A stretch of DNA of 64,000 nucleotides from JAAELZ01 sp965223465 (GTDB lineage: Bacteria > Pseudomonadota > Gammaproteobacteria > Arenicellales > Poriferihabitantaceae). Position 1 is the first letter of the stretch. Every line of letters begins with the position of its first letter. Shown here piece by piece: positions 41,749 through 50,887 of the stretch. The notes under the pieces are model-generated. The model searched no databases. It had not been told where the DNA came from and saw only the letters and a program-made list of their open reading frames with translations. The stretch spans positions 620,001-684,000 of the forward strand of contig OZ245025.1 of the NCBI GenBank assembly GCA_965223465.1. Reading direction: 5' to 3'. The position numbers were made by a program, and so were the translations under genes.

Positions 41749-44700
41749 TCAACTAAGGCTTGGCGCCAACCATCTGCGTGCTTCTTTGATATCCATACCC
41801 TTAAGATCGGCATATTGGGCGAGCTGATCTTCATCAATTTTACCCACGCCAAAATATTGGCTTTGTGGATGCGCAAAATACCAGCCTGAAACCGAGGCGG
41901 CAGGCAGCATAGCAAAACTTTCGGTAATGCTAATGCCAACTTTGGAATCTGCTTCCAGCAAAGACCACAGCGCGGCTTTTTCAGTATGATCGGGGCACGC
42001 AGGGTAACCCGGCGCGGGCCGAATACCCTGATAGTGTTCTTTAATCAAGGCTTCATTATCAAGTTGTTCATTCTTCGTATAGCCCCAGAAATCGATACGC
42101 ACGCGCTGATGCAAGCGTTCAGCAAAGGCTTCTGCCAGGCGATCTGCCAGTACTTTCAGCATTATTGCGTTGTAATCATCGTGATCTACCTCAAAGCGCT
42201 TAACGTGCTCCTCAATACCGATACCAGCCGTGACCGCAAAACCGCCGAGGTAATCGCTTAGCTTGCTTGATTTCGGGGCAATCCAATCACTCAGACATTG
42301 GTTCGGCTTGCCATCTGGCCGTGCGCTTTGTTGGCGTAAATGGTGGAGGCTAAGAACGTGTTCTTGCTGGTTATTTTGGGTGTAGATTTCGATGCGCTCG
42401 TTATCGCTACGCGCGGGGAAAAACCCAAATACGGCTTTTGCTTGCAGCCAACCTTCATCGATGATTTTATCCAGCATGGCTTGGGCGTCGTTAAATAATT
42501 CGCGTGCATGCGCACCCTTGGCTGGGTCATCCAGTATTTTCGGGTAACTGGCGCTTAACTCCCAAGCGTGAAAGAAAGGTGTCCAGTCAATGAACTCGCG
42601 CAGATCTTGCAGTGGGTAATCTTCAAACACAAATAATCTATGGCCATGGGCTGACGTGGTTTCGCGTAAACCTTCGACATTTAATTCAGGCTGCTGTAAC
42701 AGGGCAGGGGTGGGTGGTTGATACTGATTCCAATCAATTTGGGTTTTATTTTCCTGCGCGGCTGAGAATGGAATCAAACGGCTGCGCTGGCCACGGTTTG
42801 CGCGTTGCGTACGTACCTTTTCATATTCTGCCTTGATCTCCTGCGCATACGCTAATGCTTCACTCCCTAACAAGCTCGCCGCGACTCCAACCGCACGAGA
42901 GGCATCCTTAACATACACCGCGGTATGTTCATACTGCGGATCTATTTTCACCGCCGTATGCGCGCGTGACGTGGTGGCGCCGCCAATCATGACCGGAATA
43001 TCCATACCCAGACGCGCCAGTTCGCTGGCAATATGTACCATTTCGTCAAGTGAAGGGGTAATCAGGCCGGATAGGCCGATAATATCCACTTTTTCGTCCA
43101 CCGCAGTTTGGATGATGGTGGAGGCAGGGACCATCACGCCTAAATCGATGACCTCAAAGTTATTACACTGCAGTACGACGCCCACAATATTCTTGCCGAT
43201 ATCATGCACATCCCCTTTAACCGTTGCCATCAAGATTTTGCCTGCAGTTTGCGCAGCCGATCCATCTTTCTCAGCTTCGATATAAGGCATGAGATAGGCA
43301 ACCGCCTTTTTCATCACACGCGCGGATTTCACCACTTGCGGCAGAAACATTTTGCCCGCGCCAAATAAATCACCCACCACATCCATACCCGCCATCAACG
43401 GGCCTTCAATTACTTCCAGGGGTTTGTCTGCTTGCAGGCGCGCTTCTTCGGTATCCGCTTCGATATATTTGGTAATGCCCTTGACCAGTGCATGGGATAA
43501 GCGGCTGTTAACGTCTTGCTCGCGCCATTCGTCCGTTTCTACCGCTTTGGCTTTACCGGTGGCGTCTTTAAATTGTTCAGCGATGTCCAGCAGGCGTTCG
43601 GTTCCATTTTCATCCCGATTCAGCACGACATCCTCGACCACCTCACGCAGTGCTTCGGGCAATTCGTCATACACCGCGAGTTGCCCAGCGTTGACGATAC
43701 CCATATCCATGCCGGCATTGATAGCGTGAAATAAAAACACCGCATGAATGGCTTCACGTACCGGATTATTACCGCGAAATGAAAAGCTGACGTTAGACAC
43801 GCCACCCGAGACCAGCGCGTGCGGTAGGGTAGCTTTGATTTCGCGTGTGGCTTTGATGAAATCCAGCCCATAGGCATTGTGTTCTTCAATACCGGTGGCA
43901 ATAGCGAAAATGTTGGGGTCAAAGATAATATCCTGTGGGGCAAAGCCGACGGTTTCTGTCAGAATTTGGTAGGCGCGCGCGCAGATCTCAACTTTTCGCG
44001 CTTGGGTATCGGCCTGTCCGGTTTCATCAAATGCCATTACAATCACCGCCGCACCATATTTAAGGCATAGCTTGGCATGACTAATAAAAGCTTCCTCACC
44101 TTCTTTAAGTGAGATGGAGTTGACGATGCCTTTGCCCTGAATACATTGTAGGCCGGCTTCGATGATGTCCCACTTGGATGAATCGATCATTACGGGAACG
44201 CGCGCAATATCGGGCTCAGTGGCGCATAGATTCAGAAAACGAATCATCGCCGCTTTGCCGTCAAGCATACCTTCATCCATGTTGACATCGATAATCTGTG
44301 CACCATTTTCCACTTGGCTACGGCAGATATCCAGCGCTTCTTCGTACTTCTCTGCCAGAATCAAGCGTTTAAAAATCGCCGAACCGGTTACATTCGCGCG
44401 TTCACCCACGTTTACAAACAGAGAATCTTGCGCAATATTAAACGGTTCCAGTCCGGATAGCCGCGTTTCAATGGGTAAATCAGGTATCAGGCGTGGCTTC
44501 ACACCTGAAATCGCATCCGCCATTGCCTGAATATGCGCAGGTGTGGTGCCGCAACAGCCGCCCACGATATTTAAAAAACCTTGTTTCGCCCATTCACAGA
44601 TATGCCCTGCCACGTCTTCAGCGGACATATCATATTCGCCAAATTCATTGGGCAAACCTGCGTTAGGATGCGCTGAAACGCTGGTATCTGCTACTCGACT

Positions 44701-45492
44701 TAATTCTTCAACGTATTCACGCAATAAATCCGGCCCCAGCGCGCAGTTTAATCCAATAGAAACCGGCTTGGCATGGATGACCGAATTATAAAATGCTTCC
44801 GTGGTTTGCCCGGATAAGGTGCGCCCGGATTGATCAGTAATCGTACCCGAGATCATGATAGGTAACTCGACGCCTACTTTCTCAAAGGTTTGTATTACCG
44901 CAAAGATGGCCGCTTTGGCGTTGAGGGTATCAAAAATAGTCTCGATTAGAATGACATCCACCTCGCCTTCGATCAGCGCTTCAGTCGCTTCGCAATAGGT
45001 TTCAACCAACTGGTTGAAGTTGACGTTACGGTAGCCCGGGTCATTGACATCCGGCGATAGTGAAGCAGTGCGGCTGGTGGGCCCGAGCACACCCGCAACA
45101 AAGCGTGGTTTGTACGCGGTTGACCATTTGTCCGCGGCTTTGCGGGCAACTTGAGCAGCCGCCAGATTGATCGTTGTCACCTGATCTTCCATTCCGTAAT
45201 CGGCCATTCCAAACTGATTGGCGTTAAAAGAATTGGTTTCGATAATATCCGCGCCTGCGGCCAGATATTTTTCGTGAATCTGCTGCAGAATATCAGGCTG
45301 GGTGATGCTCAGCAGATCGTTATTGCCTTTTACATCTGACGGCCAGTCTTTAAACTGTTCACCGCGATAATCGGCTTCTTCCAAGGAATGCGCCTGAATC
45401 ATGGTGCCCATCGCACCATCGAGCAATAAAATGCGGTCGCTTAACGCGGATTCAAACGCCTGCTTACGTTGCCTGATTTGAGTTGTATTCAT
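41749..45492 (-). CDS. metH: Cobalamin-dependent methionine synthase
   Basis: MetH transfers a methyl group from methyltetrahydrofolate to homocysteine by way of cobalamin. The 1247 residues contain all four modules: homocysteine-binding barrel (about 15-335, zinc cysteines in GGCCGTTPAH near 314), folate-binding barrel (about 360-625, NVGERANVTGSA), cobalamin-binding module (about 655-900, B12-ligand motif DVHDIGKNIVG near 764) and C-terminal SAM-dependent reactivation domain (about 905-1240). The length is full. It overlaps metF by 4 bp, so the two are co-expressed under the upstream ArsR-type regulator. Confidence 0.97.
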   Translation of the reverse strand: MNTTQIRQRKQAFESALSDRILLLDGAMGTMIQAHSLEEADYRGEQFKDWPSDVKGNNDLLSITQPDILQQIHEKYLAAGADIIETNSFNANQFGMADYGMEDQVTTINLAAAQVARKAADKWSTAYKPRFVAGVLGPTSRTASLSPDVNDPGYRNVNFNQLVETYCEATEALIEGEVDVILIETIFDTLNAKAAIFAVIQTFEKVGVELPIMISGTITDQSGRTLSGQTTEAFYNSVIHAKPVSIGLNCALGPDLLREYVEELSRVADTSVSAHPNAGLPNEFGEYDMSAEDVAGHICEWAKQGFLNIVGGCCGTTPAHIQAMADAISGVKPRLIPDLPIETRLSGLEPFNIAQDSLFVNVGERANVTGSAIFKRLILAEKYEEALDICRSQVENGAQIIDVNMDEGMLDGKAAMIRFLNLCATEPDIARVPVMIDSSKWDIIEAGLQCIQGKGIVNSISLKEGEEAFISHAKLCLKYGAAVIVMAFDETGQADTQARKVEICARAYQILTETVGFAPQDIIFDPNIFAIATGIEEHNAYGLDFIKATREIKATLPHALVSGGVSNVSFSFRGNNPVREAIHAVFLFHAINAGMDMGIVNAGQLAVYDELPEALREVVEDVVLNRDENGTERLLDIAEQFKDATGKAKAVETDEWREQDVNSRLSHALVKGITKYIEADTEEARLQADKPLEVIEGPLMAGMDVVGDLFGAGKMFLPQVVKSARVMKKAVAYLMPYIEAEKDGSAAQTAGKILMATVKGDVHDIGKNIVGVVLQCNNFEVIDLGVMVPASTIIQTAVDEKVDIIGLSGLITPSLDEMVHIASELARLGMDIPVMIGGATTSRAHTAVKIDPQYEHTAVYVKDASRAVGVAASLLGSEALAYAQEIKAEYEKVRTQRANRGQRSRLIPFSAAQENKTQIDWNQYQPPTPALLQQPELNVEGLRETTSAHGHRLFVFEDYPLQDLREFIDWTPFFHAWELSASYPKILDDPAKGAHARELFNDAQAMLDKIIDEGWLQAKAVFGFFPARSDNERIEIYTQNNQQEHVLSLHHLRQQSARPDGKPNQCLSDWIAPKSSKLSDYLGGFAVTAGIGIEEHVKRFEVDHDDYNAIMLKVLADRLAEAFAERLHQRVRIDFWGYTKNEQLDNEALIKEHYQGIRPAPGYPACPDHTEKAALWSLLEADSKVGISITESFAMLPAASVSGWYFAHPQSQYFGVGKIDEDQLAQYADLKGMDIKEARRWLAPSLS

Positions 45493-46382
45493 GCTACGCG
45501 CCGCCCGCTAATTTGCGGTACACCGAGCACATTGCAAATCGCCTCGGTCGATTCCCATTTGTTCAGCGTGTATATATGAAAATCTTTTACCCCTTCATTT
45601 TTAAGCTGCAATACCAGTTCAGACGCGACCGTGACCGCCACCAACTCGCGTAATTTGGGGTTTTCATCCAAACCATTAAAGATTGAATGAAACCAATCCG
45701 GGATGCTGGCGCCGCAAGCCTTGGCAAAATGCTTCACGCGCGAATAGTTGGTTACGGGTAATATGCCGGGAATAATCGGAATGGTGATCCCTGCGGTTAC
45801 GGCTAAATCACGAAAGTGTAAAAAAGCATCGGCATCAAAGAAAAACTGGGTAATCGCGCGATTCGCGCCGGCATCCATTTTGCGTTTAAGATAATCGATA
45901 TCGGCAATCGCGGATTTGGCGCGCGGGTGGGTTTCCGGATAGGCTGCAACGCTGATATCAAACCCCCCCATTTTTTGGATATGCTCGATAAGTGATATGG
46001 AATCCTGAAAACCACCGGGATGCGGGGTAAAACTACCCTGACCTTCGGGGGGATCACCCCGTAGCGCGAGGATATGATCAATGCCCGCTTCCTTATAATC
46101 CAGCAACAGTTGATTGATTTCGTCTTTGGTTGCACCAACGATGGTTAGATGCGAGGCGGCCGGAATGTTTAACTCATCATGTATGCGTTTGACCGTATCG
46201 AAAGTACGGTCCTGTGTAGAACCGCCCGCACCATAAGTGACCGAAGCAAAGTCAGGATTAAGTGGGGCAAGCTTTTCCAGCGTTTGCCATAGCCTGGTTT
46301 CGCTTTGCGGGCCAGTCGGCGGAAAAAATTCAAACGAGATGGCTAAATCATCTTGTAGGGGTGAAATAATGCAGTGATTCAT
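45489..46382 (-). CDS. metF: Methylenetetrahydrofolate reductase
   Basis: MetF is a FAD enzyme that reduces 5,10-methylene-THF to 5-methyl-THF, the methyl donor of MetH. The 297 residues begin the barrel with ISFEFFPPTGPQSETRLWQT and include FASVTYGAGGSTQDRTFDTV near 41, HILALRGDPPEGQ near 102 and GANRAITQFFFDADAF near 173. Length is standard. It overlaps metH by 4 bp and follows the regulator gene by 21 bp, making a three-gene methionine operon. Confidence 0.96.
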   Translation of the reverse strand: MNHCIISPLQDDLAISFEFFPPTGPQSETRLWQTLEKLAPLNPDFASVTYGAGGSTQDRTFDTVKRIHDELNIPAASHLTIVGATKDEINQLLLDYKEAGIDHILALRGDPPEGQGSFTPHPGGFQDSISLIEHIQKMGGFDISVAAYPETHPRAKSAIADIDYLKRKMDAGANRAITQFFFDADAFLHFRDLAVTAGITIPIIPGILPVTNYSRVKHFAKACGASIPDWFHSIFNGLDENPKLRELVAVTVASELVLQLKNEGVKDFHIYTLNKWESTEAICNVLGVPQISGRRVA

Positions 46383-46403
46383 AATTTTATTGTTTCTATT
46401 GTT

Positions 46404-47339
46404 TTATTGATGAGCCAGTACCCATAAAACGACGTCTAACCCATCGGCATCATTATGGGTAACTGCCTGAGAATGGCGCAGCTTAAGGTCGTTACTTTTG
46501 GCCCAAAATTCGACTTCACTATTAGCGAAACCCAAGCGTCGATGGGCATGATCTGTGCGTAAAAACTCATGTTGATGCTTGGCAAAATCAACAATCAATA
46601 TATTGCCGTTCAGTGCTAACAGGCGTTTCGCTTCTTCAATCACCGCAAAGGGGCGATCCAGATAATGCAACACCTGGTGGATGGTAATAAGATCTGCTGA
46701 ACCACTTTTCACGGGTAGCGCGGTGATGTCGCCTAATCTGGCCTGACAATGATTTAGACCTGCCTGTTCCAGGTTGGCACGCGCGAGTTTCAGCATTTCT
46801 TGACTGCTGTCATAACCTACCGCGCTTTTCACGTGCGGGGCAAAGATTTCTACCACGCGTCCCGTCCCCGTGCCCATATCAATCAAGTGACCAAAGTTAC
46901 GCCCCTGAATGGTTTCCAACATGGCCGCTTCGATATTGGTATCCGAACCGACCATAGTACGAATCTGATCCCAGTCACCGGCATTTTGCGCAAAATAGTC
47001 GGTGGCGAGTTTGGCGTTATGCAACTTGATTTTCTCCAAGCGCGCGCTATCTTGCTTAACGGTAGGGTCGTGAAAATCAATAAGCTCAATGACTTTCTTG
47101 CCTACTTCTGCGGTACTGGAATTTTCATCCAGCCGTTGGAAAACCCAGGAGCCTTCCTGGAACCGAGTGACCAGACCGGCTTCTAATAGTAATTTCAAAT
47201 GGCGGCTCACGCGCGGTTGGCTCTGCCCCAACAAACTTACCAGTTCGGTTACGGTCAGCTCATATTGTGATAAAGCAGCTAAAATGCGTAATCGAGTGGG
47301 TTCACCCGCAGCTTTGAGCGCCTTAATTAATCGGTTCAT
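46404..47339 (-). CDS. ArsR-family regulator fused to SAM-dependent methyltransferase domain (SahR-like)
   Basis: The 311 residues combine an ArsR winged helix (about 1-100; LTVTELVSLLGQSQPRVSRHLKLL) with a class I methyltransferase domain (about 145-305; LIDMGTGTGRVVEIFAP near 152). The metal-binding CxC of ArsR sensors is absent. Position at the head of metF-metH suggests a regulator of methionine/SAM metabolism, comparable to SahR, in which the methyltransferase-like part would sense SAM or S-adenosylhomocysteine; this is inference. A palindromic ArsR-type site lies 25 bp upstream of the start, so autoregulation is likely. Confidence 0.85.
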   Translation of the reverse strand: MNRLIKALKAAGEPTRLRILAALSQYELTVTELVSLLGQSQPRVSRHLKLLLEAGLVTRFQEGSWVFQRLDENSSTAEVGKKVIELIDFHDPTVKQDSARLEKIKLHNAKLATDYFAQNAGDWDQIRTMVGSDTNIEAAMLETIQGRNFGHLIDMGTGTGRVVEIFAPHVKSAVGYDSSQEMLKLARANLEQAGLNHCQARLGDITALPVKSGSADLITIHQVLHYLDRPFAVIEEAKRLLALNGNILIVDFAKHQHEFLRTDHAHRRLGFANSEVEFWAKSNDLKLRHSQAVTHNDADGLDVVLWVLAHQ

Positions 47340-47363
47340 GATATAACAAAGAGAATATAGATT

Positions 47364-47381
47364 AAGATATAAACATATCTT
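47364..47381. promoter_or_regulatory. Palindromic operator upstream of the ArsR/metF/metH operon
   Basis: A perfect inverted repeat AAGATAT-N4-ATATCTT lies 25 bp before the regulator start. ArsR-family sites are palindromes of this kind and SahR sites are ATAT-rich, so this is a strong candidate for binding by the adjacent gene product. Confidence 0.6.
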
Positions 47382-47605
47382 TATGTGATAGTCAAATTCG
47401 ATTCTACTGTATTTGTCTGGCGTTGGGAAATAGGCGTTTACCAGAGGAATCAGTTGATAGGGCGTATTGTTCTCTAATAATTGATTTTACGGACAAGTTT
47501 TTAGCTTAAATGATTGACTCATTATGGCTGGGCGCATAAAATCTCGCGCCTTGAATTTTGGCATCTATTCTGCCAAGAACCGATTTATTTCCCGGAGTGA
47601 AACAG

Positions 47606-48163
47606 ATGTACGCTGTAGTTGAGACAGGCGGTAAACAATATAGAGTCGCAGTTGGCGACAAGCTAATGGTTGAAAAGCTTGATGCTGTAGAAGGCACGAA
47701 CATTGAATTAGATCGTGTCTTGCTGGTTTGTGATGATGGTAAAGTAAACGTTGGTGCACCGCTGGTTAAAGGAACTGCGGTCAGCGCAACCGTACTGGCA
47801 CAAGGACGCGGTGAGAAAATCAAGGTGTTCAAGTTTAAGCGGCGTAAGAAATACCGCCGCACGCAAGGCCACCGTCAATCTTTCACGCAATTAGAAATCA
47901 CCGCTATTGGTGGCAAGAGCGAAAAGTCCGAGAAAGCTGAGCCTAAGAAGGCAGCAGCTAAGAAAAGCAAAACGAAGCAAGATGTTTCTAAGAACGCTGC
48001 GGCTAAGAAAGCCAAAACCAAGAAGGAAGCGCCTAAGAAGGCTGAAACTAAAAAAGTCAAGGCTAAAAAGGATGCACCTAAAAAAGCAGACAAAAAATCT
48101 GATAAAGCCAAATCAAGCGCAAAAAAGCAGAAAAAGACTAAAAGTAAAGATAAAGACAAATAG
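47606..48163 (+). CDS. rplU: Ribosomal protein bL21 with long lysine/alanine-rich tail
   Basis: The first 103 residues are a complete bL21 (MYAVVETGGKQYRVAVGDKL to LEITAIGG), which binds 23S rRNA in the large subunit. A tail of 82 residues (about 104-185) follows, made almost only of Lys, Ala, Thr, Ser and Asp in KKAxxKK-like units, resembling histone H1 or nucleoid-protein tails. The start at 47606 has CGGAG about 8 nt upstream; the longer frame to 47558 does not match bL21. rpmA follows in the standard order. Confidence 0.95.
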   Translation: MYAVVETGGKQYRVAVGDKLMVEKLDAVEGTNIELDRVLLVCDDGKVNVGAPLVKGTAVSATVLAQGRGEKIKVFKFKRRKKYRRTQGHRQSFTQLEITAIGGKSEKSEKAEPKKAAAKKSKTKQDVSKNAAAKKAKTKKEAPKKAETKKVKAKKDAPKKADKKSDKAKSSAKKQKKTKSKDKDK

Positions 48164-48239
48164 TCTGGGCGGTACAGCACAGCGATATACCATAATTTTT
48201 AAACGAATATAGCTAAAGAACTAATCAGGAGTCACAACG

Positions 48240-48497
48240 ATGGCACATAAAAAAGCAGGGGGTAGTTCCCGCAATGGACGCGATTCGATATCCAAGCGTC
48301 TAGGGGTTAAGAAGTTCGGTGGTGAAGCCGTATTAGCAGGAAATATCCTGATACGTCAGCGCGGAACCAAGGTGCACCCGGGGGTAAATGTAGGTCGGGG
48401 TAAAGATGATACGCTATTCGCGCTGATTGATGGTAAGGTTCAGTTCGAGACCAAAGGTAACAAAAACCGCCAGTACGTGAGCGTATACGCAGCATAG
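48240..48497 (+). CDS. rpmA: Ribosomal protein bL27
   Basis: bL27 lies near the peptidyl-transferase centre of the large subunit. The 85-residue product begins MAHKKAGGSSRNGRDSISKR, with the conserved flexible N-terminus, and includes GNILIRQRGTKVHPGVNVG. It has the Met-Ala start typical of Proteobacteria and no cleavable Firmicutes-type extension. A strong AGGAGT site precedes the ATG, and an intrinsic terminator follows the stop. Confidence 0.97.
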   Translation: MAHKKAGGSSRNGRDSISKRLGVKKFGGEAVLAGNILIRQRGTKVHPGVNVGRGKDDTLFALIDGKVQFETKGNKNRQYVSVYAA

Positions 48498-48529
48498 TCT
48501 GCAAAAGCAAAGTAAAATCAAGGCCCCGC

Positions 48530-48553
48530 TCATATGAGACGGGGCTTTTTTTA
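48530..48553 (+). terminator. Intrinsic terminator after rplU-rpmA
   Basis: The hairpin AGGCCCCG/CGGGGCTT (48530-48537 with 48540-48547, inner CTCAT/ATGAG also complementary) runs into a tract of seven T. It ends the ribosomal-protein transcript 30 bp after rpmA. Confidence 0.75.
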
Positions 48554-48577
48554 TGTGATGAGGCTCGAGAAGTAATC

Positions 48578-49642
48578 ATGAAATTCGTAGATGAAGCAAC
48601 CATTAGTGTCACCGCCGGCAAAGGTGGAAATGGTTGTATGAGCTTTCGTCGCGAAAAGTATATACCGCGTGGTGGTCCTGATGGTGGCGACGGCGGCGAT
48701 GGTGGTGATGTGTTTTTCATCGGTAACAGTGGGTTAAATACGCTGGCGGATTTTCGTTACACGCGCGAGTATCGCGCGCAAAATGGCGTTGCAGGCCAAG
48801 GCAGGCAACGCGCCGGTAAAGCAGGGGAGGACTTGATCATTCGCGTGCCGCTGGGAACCCTGGTATTCGATCAAGACACCGATGAGCTGATTGGTGAAGT
48901 GTTGGCCCAGGATGAGAAATTGCTCGTGGCTAAAGGGGGTGAGGGCGGATTAGGAAACACGCATTTTAAATCCAGTGTAAATCAAGCACCCCGGCGCACG
49001 ATTCCCGGAACGGAAGGCGATTTTCGACGTTTGCGGGTTGAGTTGAAAGTGTTGGCGGATGTAGGTTTACTGGGTTTTCCAAACGCGGGCAAATCAACTC
49101 TGTTAAGAACCGTCTCTGCCGCTCGACCCAAAGTTGCAGATTACCCTTTTACCACCTTGTGCCCTGAGTTGGGTGTGGTCGATATCGGTGAGTCAGGTTT
49201 TGTTATTGCCGACATTCCCGGTCTGATCGAAGGCGCAGCGCAAGGTGTGGGTCTGGGTATCGATTTTCTCAAGCATCTACAGCGTACGCGATTGTTACTG
49301 CATTTGGTAGATGTATTGCCTTACGATAGCGAACCGTCGCCTATTCAGTCTATCCAGAAACTGGAAAATGAGTTGGCACAGTTCGACCCCAAGCTAAGAG
49401 CAAAAGAACGCTGGCTGGTGCTGAATAAAGCAGATACCCTGCCTGCAGACGAACTGGATTCACTCAGGCAGGAAATTGTTGATGCGCTCGATTGGCGGGC
49501 GCCGGTGTATTGCATCAGTGCGCTATCCGGGCAGGGCTGTGATGCCTTAATGCAAGCAGTAAGCCAACGATTGAATGCACTTAAGCAGCAACATAATGAA
49601 AGATTGGCAAATGCCGACGAGGATATTCCCGATGCAGGATAA
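48578..49642 (+). CDS. obgE: GTPase ObgE/CgtA
   Basis: Obg is an essential GTPase acting in 50S assembly and stress response. The 354 residues have the glycine-rich N-terminal Obg fold (about 1-158; TAGKGGNGCMSFRREKYIPR) and a G domain (about 160-335) with G1 GFPNAGKSTLL, G3 DIPGLIEGAAQG and G4 NKAD. A short acidic tail ends the protein. It follows rplU-rpmA as in most Proteobacteria, and proB starts within its last codons. Confidence 0.97.
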   Translation: MKFVDEATISVTAGKGGNGCMSFRREKYIPRGGPDGGDGGDGGDVFFIGNSGLNTLADFRYTREYRAQNGVAGQGRQRAGKAGEDLIIRVPLGTLVFDQDTDELIGEVLAQDEKLLVAKGGEGGLGNTHFKSSVNQAPRRTIPGTEGDFRRLRVELKVLADVGLLGFPNAGKSTLLRTVSAARPKVADYPFTTLCPELGVVDIGESGFVIADIPGLIEGAAQGVGLGIDFLKHLQRTRLLLHLVDVLPYDSEPSPIQSIQKLENELAQFDPKLRAKERWLVLNKADTLPADELDSLRQEIVDALDWRAPVYCISALSGQGCDALMQAVSQRLNALKQQHNERLANADEDIPDAG

Positions 49643-50753
49643 ATCGATATTGCAGAAATCAAAGGTTTGGGTAGTGAAAATTGGCAGCGCCCTGCTTACC
49701 CACCCGGAATCTGGTCTGAATGAGAATGTTATATCGCATTTGGCTGATCAAATCGTTGCTTTGCGCAAGCGCGGTATTGCAGTGGTACTGGTCTCTTCCG
49801 GGTCGATTGCTGAAGGGCTAAGACGTTTAAATATTGTCGAGCGCCCCAGGGAAATACACAAGCTTCAGGCAGCTGCTGCGACTGGGCAAATGGGGCTGGT
49901 GCATTCGTACGAAGTGGAGTTCAAGCGCCATGGAGTGATTTGTGCGCAGGTATTGTTAACCCACGCGGATTTGGCAAACCGCATGCGCTACCTGAATGCA
50001 CGACGTACCTTGCAGACCTTGCTGGAAATGGGCGCGGTCCCGATTGTGAATGAAAATGATACCGTGGTTACCGATGAAATTCGCACGGATAACGATACTT
50101 TGGGTGCATTGGTTGCCAATTTAATGGAGGCCGACGCACTGGTTATCCTAACCGATCAAAACGGGCTATACACCGCAGACCCACGTTACAACGAAGATGC
50201 AGAATTGATTCACCTGGGAGATGCGGGTGATCCAGTATTGCATGAAATGGCAGGAGAAGGGGGTGCTTTAGGAAGAGGTGGGATGATCACCAAGCTGCAT
50301 GCAGCACAAAAAGCAGCACGATCAGGTACTATTACGGTAATAATAAATGGCAGTAAAAACAATATACTAGAAACAGTATTTAAAGGAGAAAAGGAAGGTA
50401 CTTGGCTGTTTCCGAGTAAACAGAAAATTGCTGCACGTAAGCAATGGATCGCAGGACAAGCCAGACCATCTTGTCGATTGACGGTCGATCAAGGTGCGGC
50501 CAGTGTATTACGCGAACAGGGGAGGAGTTTATTGCCCATCGGAGTGAAACAGGTGGCAGGGACGTTCTCGCGTGGAGATGTCGTCATGGTGGTGGATGAA
50601 CAAGGTAGCGAAATTGCCAGCGGTATCGTGAACTATAGTTCCGCTGAAACCGCAAAGATTATTGGTAAGGCCACTGTACAAATCGAGAATATACTGGGCT
50701 ATATAGATGATGCGGAATTAATTCATCGTGATAATCTGGTGATCTTGCATTAG
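49632..50753 (+). CDS. proB: Glutamate 5-kinase
   Basis: ProB phosphorylates glutamate in the first step of proline synthesis. The 373 residues have the amino-acid-kinase domain (about 5-255; WVVKIGSALLT near 12, NENDTVVTDEIRTDNDTLGA near 137, GRGGMITKLHAA near 215) and a C-terminal PUA domain (about 280-370). ATG 49632 overlaps obgE by 11 bp and gives the usual N-terminus; several earlier in-frame ATGs lie deeper inside obgE. proA is not adjacent. Confidence 0.95.
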   Translation: MQDKSILQKSKVWVVKIGSALLTHPESGLNENVISHLADQIVALRKRGIAVVLVSSGSIAEGLRRLNIVERPREIHKLQAAAATGQMGLVHSYEVEFKRHGVICAQVLLTHADLANRMRYLNARRTLQTLLEMGAVPIVNENDTVVTDEIRTDNDTLGALVANLMEADALVILTDQNGLYTADPRYNEDAELIHLGDAGDPVLHEMAGEGGALGRGGMITKLHAAQKAARSGTITVIINGSKNNILETVFKGEKEGTWLFPSKQKIAARKQWIAGQARPSCRLTVDQGAASVLREQGRSLLPIGVKQVAGTFSRGDVVMVVDEQGSEIASGIVNYSSAETAKIIGKATVQIENILGYIDDAELIHRDNLVILH

Positions 50754-50792
50754 TGATCGGGGTATAGAAAAAACACTTCTCCTCACGGTTGT

Positions 50793-50820
50793 TACAATTT
50801 GTTACACACTGTTACCAAGC
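50793..50820. promoter_or_regulatory. RstA-type box upstream of the Spy-like gene
   Basis: TACAATTTGTTACA (50793-50806) differs by one base from the RstA consensus TACATNTNGTTACA. GTTAC occurs three times at exact 10-bp steps (50791, 50801, 50811), as expected for tandem binding of an OmpR-family dimer. A response regulator gene lies just downstream of the Spy-like gene. Confidence 0.6.
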
Positions 50821-50887
50821 TGAAAAGATTGTAGCCATATAAGAATCTACAATTTGAGCCTCAATCAACTAATAGAAGAGGTTTAAA

